The notes beneath the pieces were generated by a model, which had not been told where the DNA came from, searched no databases, and was given only the letters and a program-made list of their open reading frames with translations. 64,000 bases of DNA from Solwaraspora sp. WMMD791 (GTDB taxonomy: Bacteria > Actinomycetota > Actinomycetes > Mycobacteriales > Micromonosporaceae). A program made the translations under genes and the position numbers. The DNA is taken from positions 3,945,001 through 4,009,000 of the forward strand of contig NZ_CP120737.1 of assembly GCF_029581195.1 (NCBI RefSeq). Direction: 5' to 3'. Position 1 is the first letter of the stretch, and the number at the start of each line of letters is the position of its first letter. Below are positions 1 to 7,818 of the stretch, piece by piece.

Positions 1-145
1 CGTCGTCGAAGGTGCCGTTGACGATCTGTTCCGGTGCCTCGTCCTGCGCGTGGGCAGGAACAGCGGCGGTGAGGGCGGTAGCGGTGAGCGCCGCCACCGC
101 AGTAACGGCGAGCGGGACGGTCCGCCGCCGGGAGAGAATCGACAC
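1..145 (-). CDS. Secreted protein, amino-terminal fragment (probable CebR-controlled glycan-degrading enzyme)
   Basis: This is the first 48 codons of a gene that runs off the left edge. It starts at GTG (145-143) with an AAGGAA ribosome binding site 5 nt upstream (151-156). The peptide is a classical Sec signal: MSILSRRR, a hydrophobic Ala/Val/Leu core of about 20 residues and an AVPAHA cleavage site, followed by QDEAPEQIVNGTFDD. Export is therefore well supported. Family 4/9 carbohydrate-binding modules often begin with an NGTFD-like string right after the signal peptide, and the gene lies behind a perfect CebR-type palindrome. A cellulose- or glucan-acting enzyme is the best guess, but the catalytic part is outside the window, so the function is inferred. 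Confidence 0.75.
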   Translation of the reverse strand, partial: MSILSRRRTVPLAVTAVAALTATALTAAVPAHAQDEAPEQIVNGTFDD

Positions 146-222
146 GCCGGTTCCTTTCGATGGTCGTGCGGCGTGAGCAAGGCTCTGCCCGGCGCCGCGT
201 CAGCGGTCGTGCATCGAAAGCA

Positions 223-246
223 GCGGGTGGGAGCGCTCCCACCCGC
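223..246. promoter_or_regulatory. CebR-type operator, perfect 24-bp palindrome
   Basis: Positions 223-246 are a perfect inverted repeat whose core at 228-241 reads TGGGAGCGCTCCCA. This is the exact 14-bp site bound by CebR, the cello-oligosaccharide-sensing LacI-family repressor of cellulase and cellobiose-uptake genes in streptomycetes. It lies 78 bp upstream of the GTG of the truncated secreted-protein gene, a normal position for a repressor site. No cebR gene is in the window. Confidence 0.8.
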
Positions 247-302
247 AGTACTCGAATATTCGCAGCGTGTTTCGAGCATGTCAATAGATCTATGCAGGCC
301 CT

Positions 303-1208
303 TTACCGGGGGCGCAGCGCCGATACCCGGTCGTAGACCTCGTTGCGGTGCAGACCGGTCAGTGCGCCCGCCAGCGAGCGCACCGTCCGGGTGTCCAGGC
401 CGGCACCGAACAACAACTCGATCACCCGGTCCGGGTCGAGCGCACCGCCGACGCCACCGGCCGCCGCGTCGCGCCGTGGTGCACCCTCCACCACCACGGT
501 CACCTCACCCTTGACCTCGTCGCGGGCCGCCAGGTCGGCGTGCACCTGCGACACCGGCCCGCGCAGCCACTCCTCGTACGACTTGGTCAGGTTGCGCACC
601 AACGCCGCCGACCGGTCGCCGAGCACCTCACACACGTCGGCGAGCATCTCCACCACCCGGTGCGGCGCCTCGAAGAAAATCAACGTCGCGGCCACCGGGG
701 CAATCTCGGTCAACGCGGTCCGCCGCGCCGCCGACTTGCGGGGCAGGAAACCGACGTACAGGAATCGGTTGGCCGGCAGCCCGGAGCCGACCAGCGCGCT
801 CAGCGCGGCGCTGGCCCCGGGTAGCGGGTCGACCCGCAGCCCTTCGGCGAGCGCCGCACCGACGACCAGATAGCCGGGGTCGTTGACCAGCGGCGTACCC
901 GCGTCGGAGATCAACGCGACGTCGGTGCCGGCGTTCAGGGCGTCGACCAGCTCCTTCGTCCGCGCCTGCTCGTTGTGGTCGTAGCAGCTGACCACCCGGA
1001 CGTCGATGTCGTGCGCGTCGAGCAGCCGCCGCGCCCGCCGGGTGTCCTCGGCGGCGACCAGCCCGGCGGTCCGCAGCACGTCCAACGCCCGAAGCGTGAT
1101 GTCACGCGGGTTGCCGATCGGCGTCGGCACCACCGACAACGTGCCGCGCCGCTGCTCGCCTTCGGCGCTGCCCCGCGCGCCCTCAGCCCCCCGCTTCGCC
1201 TCACTCAC
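303..1208 (-). CDS. rsmI: 16S rRNA (cytidine1402-2'-O)-methyltransferase RsmI
   Basis: RsmI methylates the ribose of C1402 in the decoding centre of 16S rRNA, using S-adenosylmethionine. The 301-residue protein has the family order: TLSVVPTPIGNPRDITLRA near residue 24, then EDTRR, the glycine-rich SDAGTPLVNDPG motif near residue 100, PGASA, and FFEAPHR in the second half. Length is normal for the tetrapyrrole-methylase fold. The GTG at 1208 adds about 20 charged residues before the conserved core, so a slightly later start is possible. It stands alone, tail-to-head with the remnant at 1238-1564, and its 3' end faces the CebR-regulated promoter region. Confidence 0.95.
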   Translation of the reverse strand: MSEAKRGAEGARGSAEGEQRRGTLSVVPTPIGNPRDITLRALDVLRTAGLVAAEDTRRARRLLDAHDIDVRVVSCYDHNEQARTKELVDALNAGTDVALISDAGTPLVNDPGYLVVGAALAEGLRVDPLPGASAALSALVGSGLPANRFLYVGFLPRKSAARRTALTEIAPVAATLIFFEAPHRVVEMLADVCEVLGDRSAALVRNLTKSYEEWLRGPVSQVHADLAARDEVKGEVTVVVEGAPRRDAAAGGVGGALDPDRVIELLFGAGLDTRTVRSLAGALTGLHRNEVYDRVSALRPR

Positions 1209-1237
1209 CCGGCGATGGTAGCCAGCCCGGTCCGACG

Positions 1238-1564
1238 TCAGCAGGTCAGCCCGAGCGCCGTCGCCAGCCGGGCGACGCCGGCGACCTGCGGTCCGGTGCG
1301 GGCGATGTCCGCGACGAGGGTACGGGCGGAGGGTCGGGCGCGGATCTCAGCCGGTGGCGGTCTCGTGCCGGCGTCCAGCAGCTCCGGCGTCATCCGCAGC
1401 AACCGGGGATAGTCGCCGTGCTGGTACGTCGACCAGGCATGGTCGATCCGCCGGGACACGTCGCCCCTGTCAGTCGCTGGCCTGGGTGGGCCGGCGGTGA
1501 AGACGCCGTAGCGGGCCAGCGCCGCCCGGACCGCGTGGACACCGGCCGGCGCGGTGTTTGCGGT
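1238..1564 (-). pseudogene. Remnant of an XRE-family transcriptional regulator
   Basis: The open frame encodes about 108 residues. It lacks the helix-turn-helix and most of the ligand-binding region of a full regulator (normally about 280-400 residues). The surviving part, HAVRAALARYGVF then SRRIDHAWSTYQHGDYPRLL then MTPELLDAG, matches the middle of a common actinobacterial XRE family whose members share an ALxRYxxF segment and a WxxYQxxxYxxLLR segment. Upstream the frame is closed by TGA at 1565-1567 before any helix-turn-helix could be encoded. Downstream it ends at ATALGLTC. The only start (GTG, 1459) falls inside the conserved region. I read it as an eroded gene; a short functional peptide is unlikely. 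Confidence 0.7.
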
Positions 1565-1724
1565 TCATCGGATGCGGGTGATCTGACGAGGCGTCGGCGT
1601 GTCGAGTCGATGAGGCGTAGTGGATCAAGAGGCCGGTGGTCAGAGGTAGAGGCCGGCGAATTCGGCCCGGCTCGCCTGGCCCGAACCACCGAGGTAGAAC
1701 CGATCCGACCGCGCCGTGGGCGGT

Positions 1725-2093
1725 CTAGGACTGGGGTGGGATGGGCGTCTGCTGGTAGAGGGCGAGTCGCCAGACGCCTTCTTGACGGGTGTAGACGCTG
1801 GACATCAGCGCGACGAACGCGGGCTCGCCCTCCTCGCGGTAGGCGCGGCCGGTGTAGAGGAGGATCGCCTGATCGCCATTGAGGGCGATGAGCCGTTCGT
1901 CGGTGATGTCGTAGGTCCGCCACGGCGGTGCCTCGTTCAGGGATTCGGTGACTGCCTGCCGATCGAAGACCTGGCCGTGGGCGAGGACCATGACGCCGTC
2001 GCTGGTCATGATCCGTCCGTAGAAGTCCGCGCCGGTGCTGCCGCAGAGCGACGCCCACCCCTGGTGTTCAAGGTCGAGCAGCTCGTCGAGCAC
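1725..2093 (-). CDS. SnoaL/NTF2-like protein (DUF4440 type)
   Basis: This small protein of 122 residues starts with an amphipathic helix (MLDELLDLEHQGWASL), followed by GADFYGRIMTSDGVMVLAHG and RQAVTESL. That is the usual pattern of the DUF4440/SnoaL-like cone fold. The second half, IALNGDQAILLYTGRAYREE then MSSVYTRQEGVWRLALYQQT, provides the strands and the closing WRL-x(3)-QQT motif of the family. Members bind small ligands or are minor enzymes; no substrate can be assigned here. It starts with GTG, has only a weak AGGGGG upstream and no partner. It is divergent from the unknown gene at 2231. Confidence 0.75.
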   Translation of the reverse strand: MLDELLDLEHQGWASLCGSTGADFYGRIMTSDGVMVLAHGQVFDRQAVTESLNEAPPWRTYDITDERLIALNGDQAILLYTGRAYREEGEPAFVALMSSVYTRQEGVWRLALYQQTPIPPQS

Positions 2094-2230
2094 GATGTGG
2101 GCCCCCTGGCTAGGTGGAATTCCAGGCTACTTCGACAGCGACGGCACCGCCGAGAGTCTCCAGCACCGACGTGCCACCGCTGCGCTGCCGAGGCTCTGGG
2201 CTGGTTGGCCGGGTCTGTGATCATGCTGGG

Positions 2231-2671
2231 GTGATCGCCGTGCAGTTCGACGTGCCTGTCGATGCTCCAGCGCAGGTGACCGGGTTCGAGTTGGGGCACG
2301 TCAGTGTGTGCTGGGACGGCGGGGCCCACAGTTCCCGCCAGTTCGGGTCTCGCGGTTTGTCGATGGTGTATCTCGTCGCCGCAGACATGCTCAGCGGTGT
2401 CGTGACCCTGTTGGCGCACCCGGACGCCAGCTACGTGTTGACCAGCGCCGCCAGCGGCTGGGGTTTCGCCGTACGCCGTACCCGCCGTCATGGTCTGCAG
2501 CTGAGCACGCCCGCTGGTCGGCCGCTGTGCCAGGTGCCCGAGGCTGACTACGCAGTGGCGGTCTGGCGCGGCACCGGCGCGTTGCTGGCCGCCCGCACAC
2601 CGATCGACGGCGGACCCTTGGCCGACCTGCAGACCGCGATCGCCGCATTCCCGGACATCTACCGCCGCTGA
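2231..2671 (+). CDS. Protein of unknown function
   Basis: I do not recognise this 146-residue protein. The GTG at 2231 is chosen because the preceding frame gives a low-complexity extension that does not look like protein. Visible features are an amino-terminal beta-strand pattern (VIAVQFDVPVDAPAQVTGF), a central hydrophobic segment (LSMVYLVAADMLSGVVTLLA) too polar for a clear membrane helix, and an Arg-rich patch (AVRRTRRHG). It lacks a signal peptide. It precedes the predicted ECF41 promoter of the oxidoreductase gene and is not obviously in an operon with it. Confidence 0.6.
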   Translation: MIAVQFDVPVDAPAQVTGFELGHVSVCWDGGAHSSRQFGSRGLSMVYLVAADMLSGVVTLLAHPDASYVLTSAASGWGFAVRRTRRHGLQLSTPAGRPLCQVPEADYAVAVWRGTGALLAARTPIDGGPLADLQTAIAAFPDIYRR

Positions 2672-2737
2672 CGCCACGCACGACCACTCGCCCGACTCAT
2701 CACACCGAAGAGCTCGCCGCGTGACCTGGGTCACGAC

Positions 2738-2764
2738 AGTCACACCGGGCGCTGCGCCGGTGTC
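2738..2764 (+). promoter_or_regulatory. Predicted ECF41 (SigJ) promoter
   Basis: AGTCACA (2738-2744), 16 bp and TGTC (2761-2764) match the published ECF41 target pattern TGTCACA-N16-CGTC at all but two positions, with the exact spacer. The element ends 33 bp before the GTG of the oxidoreductase gene, and an ECF41 sigma factor gene lies directly downstream of that gene. Assignment rests on sequence match and context. Confidence 0.65.
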
Positions 2765-2797
2765 TTCGGGTCGGACCGTCAGCGAAGGGAGTCAGCA

Positions 2798-3994
2798 GTG
2801 AGCGGGAAGATCAGGGTGGTAGTGATCGGCGGCGGATTCGCCGGCGTCATGGCCGCCAATCGCCTGACGCGACGCGGCGACGTCACCGTGACGATGGTGA
2901 ATCCGCGACCGAACTTCGTGGTACGGCTTCGGCTGCACCACGTCGTCGCCGGGTCGCACGACGCGGTCGTGGACTACCGGGACGTACTTGCCCATGGTGT
3001 CCGGCTCGTCGGGGACACCGTCACGGAGATCGACCCGGCGCGGCGCAGGGTGACGCTGGCAACGGACGACCTGGTCGATTACGACTATCTTGTCTACGCG
3101 GTGGGCAGTGCGAGCACCGAACCGGGTGTTCCCGGAGCGGCTGAGTTCGCCTATCCGATGGCCACCCTGGAGACGGCCCAGCGGCTGCGTGCGGTCATCG
3201 TCGGCAGGCCCGCAGCGACCACGGTGACGGTCGTCGGAGCCGGGCCGACCGGCATCGAGACCGCCGCCGAGCTCGCCCATCGGGGTCACCGGGTCACCCT
3301 GGCCTGTGGCGGCGAGCTCGGCGCCTACCTGCATCCGCGGGCACGCCGCTCAGCCGCCAGGTCACTGACCAGGATCGGGGTGAACGTACTCGCCGGTCCC
3401 GGCACCGACGTCGCACAGGTCGGGCGGGACACCGTCCGGCTCGGCGACGGTCGTACGCTGCCGAGCACGGTCACGATCTGGGCGGCTGGCTTCGGGGTGC
3501 CGGATCTGGCCGCCCGCAGCGGTTTGCGGACCGACGCCATCGGTCGTCTGCTCACCGACGAGACGCTGACCAGCATCGACGACGAACGCATCGTCGCGGC
3601 CGGGGATTGCGTGGCGCCGTCCGGCCTGCCGTACCGAATGAGCGCCTACACCGCGAGCTGCCTGGGCGCGCACGCCGCCGACAGCGTGCTCCGGCGCATC
3701 GCGGGTGCCTCCGCCGAGCCGGCGAGTGTGTTCTTCGGCGCCATGTGTGTCGGGTTAGGCCCACGTGCCGGCATCTATCAGGTGGCAAACAGGGACGACA
3801 TCGCGACGAGGCTCTTCGTCGACGGCCGCCTCGGGGCGAAACTCAAGGCACTCACCTACAAGTTCAGCGTGAGCCACCTCGCCAAGGAGGCCCGCGAGCC
3901 CGGATCGCACAGGTGGCTGGGCAATGACAGGCGGCAGCGGTTGCTGCAGGCCGAAACGGGCCGGGTGCGGACTTCGGGTGCGTGGTCGGCCTAA
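2798..3994 (+). CDS. FAD-dependent NAD(P)H oxidoreductase (NDH-2/AIF-like)
   Basis: A two-dinucleotide-fold flavoprotein of 398 residues that would pass electrons from NAD(P)H to a quinone or another acceptor. The FAD Rossmann motif GGGFAGVMAANRL is near residue 11, the NAD(P)H motif VVGAGPTGIETAAELA near residue 147, and the second FAD contact AAGDCVAPSG near residue 267. The carboxyl-terminal region (LKALTYKFSVSHLAKEAR) is basic and amphipathic, as in membrane-associated NDH-2 relatives. It starts at GTG with GAAGGGAG upstream. Because it lies between a predicted ECF41 promoter and an ECF41 sigma gene, it is probably the target of that sigma factor; ECF41 partners are typically oxidoreductase-like enzymes. 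Confidence 0.85.
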   Translation: MSGKIRVVVIGGGFAGVMAANRLTRRGDVTVTMVNPRPNFVVRLRLHHVVAGSHDAVVDYRDVLAHGVRLVGDTVTEIDPARRRVTLATDDLVDYDYLVYAVGSASTEPGVPGAAEFAYPMATLETAQRLRAVIVGRPAATTVTVVGAGPTGIETAAELAHRGHRVTLACGGELGAYLHPRARRSAARSLTRIGVNVLAGPGTDVAQVGRDTVRLGDGRTLPSTVTIWAAGFGVPDLAARSGLRTDAIGRLLTDETLTSIDDERIVAAGDCVAPSGLPYRMSAYTASCLGAHAADSVLRRIAGASAEPASVFFGAMCVGLGPRAGIYQVANRDDIATRLFVDGRLGAKLKALTYKFSVSHLAKEAREPGSHRWLGNDRRQRLLQAETGRVRTSGAWSA

Positions 3995-4043
3995 TCCGCC
4001 GAGCTGTGGTCCATAGCACGGGAGCATTGCGAAAGGTCGGACA

Positions 4044-4943
4044 TTGAGTACGCAGGACATCGACCCGGCGACCGACATCTTCCTCAGCTACCGCAACCTT
4101 CTGTTCACCGTCGCCTACGAGATGCTCGGATCGGCAGCCGACGCCGAGGATGTTCTACAGGAGACCTGGCTGCGATGGGTCGACGTCGATCTCGGTCGAA
4201 TCCGCGACCGACGTTCCTACCTGGTTCGCATCACCACCCGCCAGGCGCTCAACCGGATGCGTACGACGAAGCGCCGCAGGGAGGCGTACGTCGGCCCCTG
4301 GCTGCCGGAACCGCTACTGACCACCCCCGATGTCTCCGAGGATGTCGAACTCGCCGAAAGCATGTCGATCGCTCTCATGCTGATCCTCGAGACGCTGTCG
4401 CCGACCGAGCGGGCCGTCTTCGTGCTGCGCGAGGCCTTCACTTTCAGCTACGACGAAATCGCCGCAGCTGTTGGCAAGAGCCCTGCCGCCGTACGCCAGA
4501 TCGCCCACCGCGCCCGCCGACACGTCGATGCCCGCCGGCCACGTCACCCGGTTTCGGCAGACCAGACCCGGGCCGCGCTGCAGTCGCTGCAACGCGCGAT
4601 CGAGACTGGCAACCCGCAGAGCCTGCTGGATGTACTCGCCCCCGGAGTCGTCCTGGTCGGCGACGGTGGCGGCGTCAAGCATGCCACGCTGCGACCGGTC
4701 GTCGGTGCCGACAAGGTGGCTCGGATGTTCCTTGGCGGTCTCGGCAAGGTTCCCGGCACCATCACGGTTCAACCGACCTTGGTCAACGGTAGCCCCGCGC
4801 TACTCGTGCACCTGGACGGCGAACTCGACGGCGTTCTCACCGTCCAGGTCGACACCGGCCTCATCGCCGGCCTCTACTACGTACGTAACCCGCGCAAACT
4901 CGCTCGGATACACACCGCAACCCCGCTGACCCTTGGCCGCTGA
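4044..4943 (+). CDS. sigJ: RNA polymerase sigma factor, ECF41 (SigJ) family
   Basis: An extracytoplasmic-function sigma factor of 299 residues. Region 2 is FTVAYEMLGSAADAEDVLQE and TWLRW near residues 17-45; region 4 is LSPTERAVFVLREAFTFSYD near residue 115, then EIAAAVGKSPAAVRQIAHRA. A SnoaL-like extension of about 120 residues follows. It carries the two ECF41 hallmarks: a DGGG motif (VGDGGGVKHA) and a terminal NPxKL-type motif (NPRKL). In this family the extension acts as a built-in regulator in place of an anti-sigma factor. The start is TTG at 4044 with GAAAGGTCGG 7 nt before it. No anti-sigma gene is nearby, as expected. Confidence 0.92.
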   Translation: MSTQDIDPATDIFLSYRNLLFTVAYEMLGSAADAEDVLQETWLRWVDVDLGRIRDRRSYLVRITTRQALNRMRTTKRRREAYVGPWLPEPLLTTPDVSEDVELAESMSIALMLILETLSPTERAVFVLREAFTFSYDEIAAAVGKSPAAVRQIAHRARRHVDARRPRHPVSADQTRAALQSLQRAIETGNPQSLLDVLAPGVVLVGDGGGVKHATLRPVVGADKVARMFLGGLGKVPGTITVQPTLVNGSPALLVHLDGELDGVLTVQVDTGLIAGLYYVRNPRKLARIHTATPLTLGR

Positions 4944-5005
4944 CGAGGCACACGCTCCACCGGCGGTAGGGCGGAGCCTGGCCGACATCTGTAGGAGCCT
5001 CACCG

Positions 5006-6289
5006 ATGAAAGTCCTGATCCTGACTCTGGGAACCCGTGGTGACGTGCAGCCGTTCGTGGCGCTGGCCCGCGAACTGCAGGATCGCGGCCATCATGCGGT
5101 ACTGGCGGCGCCGGAACGGTTCGCTGATCTCGTCACTGGGCACGGGGTGCCGTTCGCCCGGGTGGACGACGGCCCGCTGCGGGTCGTGGACAGCGCCAGC
5201 ACGGTGGGCGAGGTGGCCGCCGGTGGGGTCCGCGCGAAGTTCGCCCTGATGCGCAGGATGCGGACGATGGTCACCGCCGTGCTCGACGACTGCTGGCAGG
5301 TGGCCTCGACCGGGCCGGGCGCCGATGCCGATCTGATCGTGCACAACGGCCAGATCATGGCGGGTCATCACATAGCGGAGAGACTGGGTGTGCCGGCGGT
5401 CATGGCTCTGCCGACACCGGTGTACGTGCCCACCCGGCAGTTCCCATGGCCTGGCCAGCAGTTGCCCGAACGGCTCCCGACGTGGCTGAACCGGTCGACC
5501 TATGCCGGGATGACGGCGGTGACGGTGATGTTCGGTCGCACCGTGGACCGGTGGCGCGCCGGCCTCGGCCTGCCTCGACGACGCGGCCGGCACGATCCGC
5601 TGCGCCGCGCGGACGGCCAGGCTGCTCCCGTACTGCACGCCGTGAGCCAAGCGGTACTGCCCCGCCCGACGGACTGGCCGCCGACGGCCCGCGTCACCGG
5701 CTACTGGTTCATGGACGCGGCGACGGATGCGACGAGGGCCGTACCCGAGCCGGTGGCCGCCGCTCTGGAGCGCGGCGACGAGCCGGTGGTTTTCGTCAGC
5801 TTCGGCAGCATGGCGGGTCCGGATCCGGTGGCCACGACGCAGGAGGTGGTGCGGGCGTTGCGGCTCGCCGGCGTCCGTGGCGTGCTCGCCACCGGCTGGG
5901 GCGGGCTGCAGGAGATTCCGTCGACGGCAGACGTGTTCGCGACCGGGGACCTCCCCCACGACGTGGTGTTTTCCCGGGTGGCGGCGATCGTGCACCACGG
6001 TGGCGCCGGCACCACCGCCGCCGCGATCCGAGCGGGCAGACCGCAGGTGATCTGCCCGTTCGTCGCGGACCAGCCGTTCTGGGGCCGCCGGATGCAGCAG
6101 CTGGGTGTCGCGCCAGCGCCGATTGACCAACGGCGCCTGACCGCCTCCGGGCTGGCCGCCGCGATCCGCCAGGCCGTCGAGGATCCGGCGATGATCGCCG
6201 CCGCGCGTCGGCTGGGCGAACAGGTCCGGGCCGAGAAAGGCGTCGTCGTCGCGGTCGACCTGTTGGAGCAGTTCGCCGAGGAGCCGTAG
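5006..6289 (+). CDS. UDP-glycosyltransferase-like enzyme (GT1/GT28 type)
   Basis: A GT-B glycosyltransferase of 427 residues that would move a sugar from a nucleotide-sugar to a lipid, sterol-like or small-molecule acceptor. The amino-terminal domain opens with MKVLILTLGTRGDVQPFVAL, the signature of the sterol/macrolide glucosyltransferase branch. The donor-binding domain carries VFVSFGSM near residue 258 and HHGGAGTTAAAIRAGRPQV near residue 330, then PFVADQPFWGRRM. The ATG has TAGGAG about 9 nt upstream. It follows sigJ by 62 bp in the same direction and may be cotranscribed. No natural-product cluster surrounds it, so the acceptor is unknown. Confidence 0.88.
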   Translation: MKVLILTLGTRGDVQPFVALARELQDRGHHAVLAAPERFADLVTGHGVPFARVDDGPLRVVDSASTVGEVAAGGVRAKFALMRRMRTMVTAVLDDCWQVASTGPGADADLIVHNGQIMAGHHIAERLGVPAVMALPTPVYVPTRQFPWPGQQLPERLPTWLNRSTYAGMTAVTVMFGRTVDRWRAGLGLPRRRGRHDPLRRADGQAAPVLHAVSQAVLPRPTDWPPTARVTGYWFMDAATDATRAVPEPVAAALERGDEPVVFVSFGSMAGPDPVATTQEVVRALRLAGVRGVLATGWGGLQEIPSTADVFATGDLPHDVVFSRVAAIVHHGGAGTTAAAIRAGRPQVICPFVADQPFWGRRMQQLGVAPAPIDQRRLTASGLAAAIRQAVEDPAMIAAARRLGEQVRAEKGVVVAVDLLEQFAEEP

Positions 6290-6309
6290 AGCCGAGAGTT
6301 CGGGTTGTC

Positions 6310-6340
6310 TTGACCTTGTCGTAGCGGCAACGTTTCTACT
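6310..6340 (+). promoter_or_regulatory. MerR-type promoter with 19-bp spacer
   Basis: TTGACC (6310-6315) and TCTACT (6335-6340) are separated by 19 bp, the over-long spacing that MerR activators correct by twisting DNA. The -10 box ends 6 nt before the ATG of the merR-like gene, so the transcript should be leaderless and autoregulated. Confidence 0.7.
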
Positions 6341-6346
6341 GGTGGC

Positions 6347-7111
6347 ATGCGGATCGGCGAGCTTGCCGCGCTGGTCGGGGTCTCCACCCGGACCGTGCGC
6401 CACTACCACCACCTGGGGCTGCTACCCGAGCCCGAACGGCTCTCCAACGGCTACCGGGAGTACCGGCTGCGGGACGCCGTCGCGCTGGCCCGGGTACGCC
6501 GGCTGAGCGAGCTGGGGCTCTCCCTCGACGAGATCCGCGACGTGCTCGCCGACGACCAGGGGCGGGAGCTGCGCGAGGTGCTCACCGAGCTGGATGCCGA
6601 CCTGGCCCGCCAGCAGGCGGGGATCGCCGGCCGGCGGCAACGGCTCGCCGCGCTGCTGGCCGCCGGTGAGTCAGTCGAGGAGCTGGACGCCGATGCCACG
6701 GTCTCCGAGGAGATGGCGGAGGTGCTGCGTCAGCTGCCGACCGACGGCTCGGCGTTCGCCGCCATGGACCGGGAGATGCTGGCCCTACTGGACACCGGGG
6801 TCGCGCCGGAGCAGCGGGGCGAGTTCAGCGCGCTGTTCCAGCCGTTGACCGAGCCGGCCATGCTGGCCCGAACGCAGGATTTCTATCGGCGGCTCGACGA
6901 GATCGCCCACGCCGATCCGGCCGACGCGCGGGTGGCGTCGCTCGCCGCCGACCTGGAGGGTTTCCTGCCGGCCGAGATGACCGAGGCGATCGCCACGAAC
7001 GCCGACGACGCGGACGGCGTCCAGTGGGTCACCGCGATCACCCGCGAGTTCTCCCCCGCCCAGGCCGAGGTGTTCCGGCTGCTGGTCGCCCGGTTGCGAG
7101 GCCGACGATGA
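6347..7111 (+). CDS. MerR-family transcriptional regulator
   Basis: A 254-residue activator. The amino-terminal winged helix-turn-helix is typical: MRIGELAALVGVSTRTVRHY, then HHLGLLPEPERLSNGYREY and VRRLSELGLSLDEIRDVL. A long dimerisation helix (LDADLARQQAGIAGRRQRLA) follows. The remaining 140 residues are helical and have no metal-binding cysteines, so the effector is likely organic. The gene is probably leaderless, starting at the predicted transcription start of its own 19-bp-spacer promoter. Its stop overlaps the start of the next gene (ATGA), which implies translational coupling to the membrane protein. Confidence 0.9.
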   Translation: MRIGELAALVGVSTRTVRHYHHLGLLPEPERLSNGYREYRLRDAVALARVRRLSELGLSLDEIRDVLADDQGRELREVLTELDADLARQQAGIAGRRQRLAALLAAGESVEELDADATVSEEMAEVLRQLPTDGSAFAAMDREMLALLDTGVAPEQRGEFSALFQPLTEPAMLARTQDFYRRLDEIAHADPADARVASLAADLEGFLPAEMTEAIATNADDADGVQWVTAITREFSPAQAEVFRLLVARLRGRR

Positions 7112-7818
7112 CCGCGCGTCGGGTCGGGGTGGTGCTGCGCCGGCTGGCCGGCTTCGAGGCCGCCGGCCTGGTCAGCCTCTGGCTGTGGGTGCGCCGTCGC
7201 CGCCACGGCGTACCGGAGTCGGCGACGGCGGTGCCCTATGCCGGGGCGGTGGCGTCGACGATGGTGATGTTCCTGGTGGTGTCGATCGTCGAGCTGGTCG
7301 CGGTGGAGATCCTGCTGCGGGCGGTCGGCGCGCCGGACCCGCTGCGGCACGGGATCCTGATCGTCGACGCGTACGGCGTACTGATCGCTCTGGCCGTGAT
7401 CGCCGCGACCGTGACCCGACCGCATGTGATCGGGCCCGACGAGATCCGGGTCCGGTCCGCCGGGTTCCTGGACGTACGGGTGCCCCGCCGACTGGTCACC
7501 GAGGTGCGGATGGTGCGCAACTACAACGAGCAGGGCACCATCCTCGTCGACGGTGACGTGCTGATCGTGTCGGCGATCGCGCAGACGAACCTGGTGGTCG
7601 AGCTGGCCGAGCCGGTCCGGGTGGTCCGCCCCTTGGGCCGTGTCGCACACGTACGGACGGTCCGGTTCTTCGCCGACGACCCGACGTCCGCACTGTCGGC
7701 CTGGTCGACCCGGCGGGCCGCGACCGACCGTCCTGTGCCATCGCCGGTCAGCCAAGCAGCTGCTCCGAGCGCTCCCACAGTCGGCGGGCGAGATCAGGGT
7801 CGTACGCCTGGGAGTTGA
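7108..7818 (+). CDS. Membrane protein of unknown function coupled to MerR gene
   Basis: A 236-residue protein starting at ATG 7108, which overlaps the merR-like stop by 4 nt. Two hydrophobic helices are clear: one around residues 45-70 (VASTMVMFLVVSIVELVAVE) and one around residues 85-105 (ILIVDAYGVLIALAVIAATV). After them comes a soluble region with alternating strands (VRSAGFLDVRVPRRLVTEVR then ILVDGDVLIVSA), the shape of a bacterial PH-like or 'photosystem/transport-associated' domain; I cannot name the family. The last 71 bp overlap the 3' end of the convergent SDR gene. The coupling suggests it is the regulator's main target or sensor partner. Confidence 0.7.
   Translation: MTARRVGVVLRRLAGFEAAGLVSLWLWVRRRRHGVPESATAVPYAGAVASTMVMFLVVSIVELVAVEILLRAVGAPDPLRHGILIVDAYGVLIALAVIAATVTRPHVIGPDEIRVRSAGFLDVRVPRRLVTEVRMVRNYNEQGTILVDGDVLIVSAIAQTNLVVELAEPVRVVRPLGRVAHVRTVRFFADDPTSALSAWSTRRAATDRPVPSPVSQAAAPSAPTVGGRDQGRTPGS

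Noticed and set aside
1640-1720. Minus-strand peptide FYLGGSGQASRAEFAGLYL resembling an enzyme's last residues
   Set aside because: Too short to assign, and no start or family match can be supported.
7764-7777. A 12-of-14 match to the CebR site (TCCGAGCGCTCCCA)
   Set aside because: It lies in the overlapping 3' ends of two convergent genes with no promoter on either side, so it is almost certainly chance.
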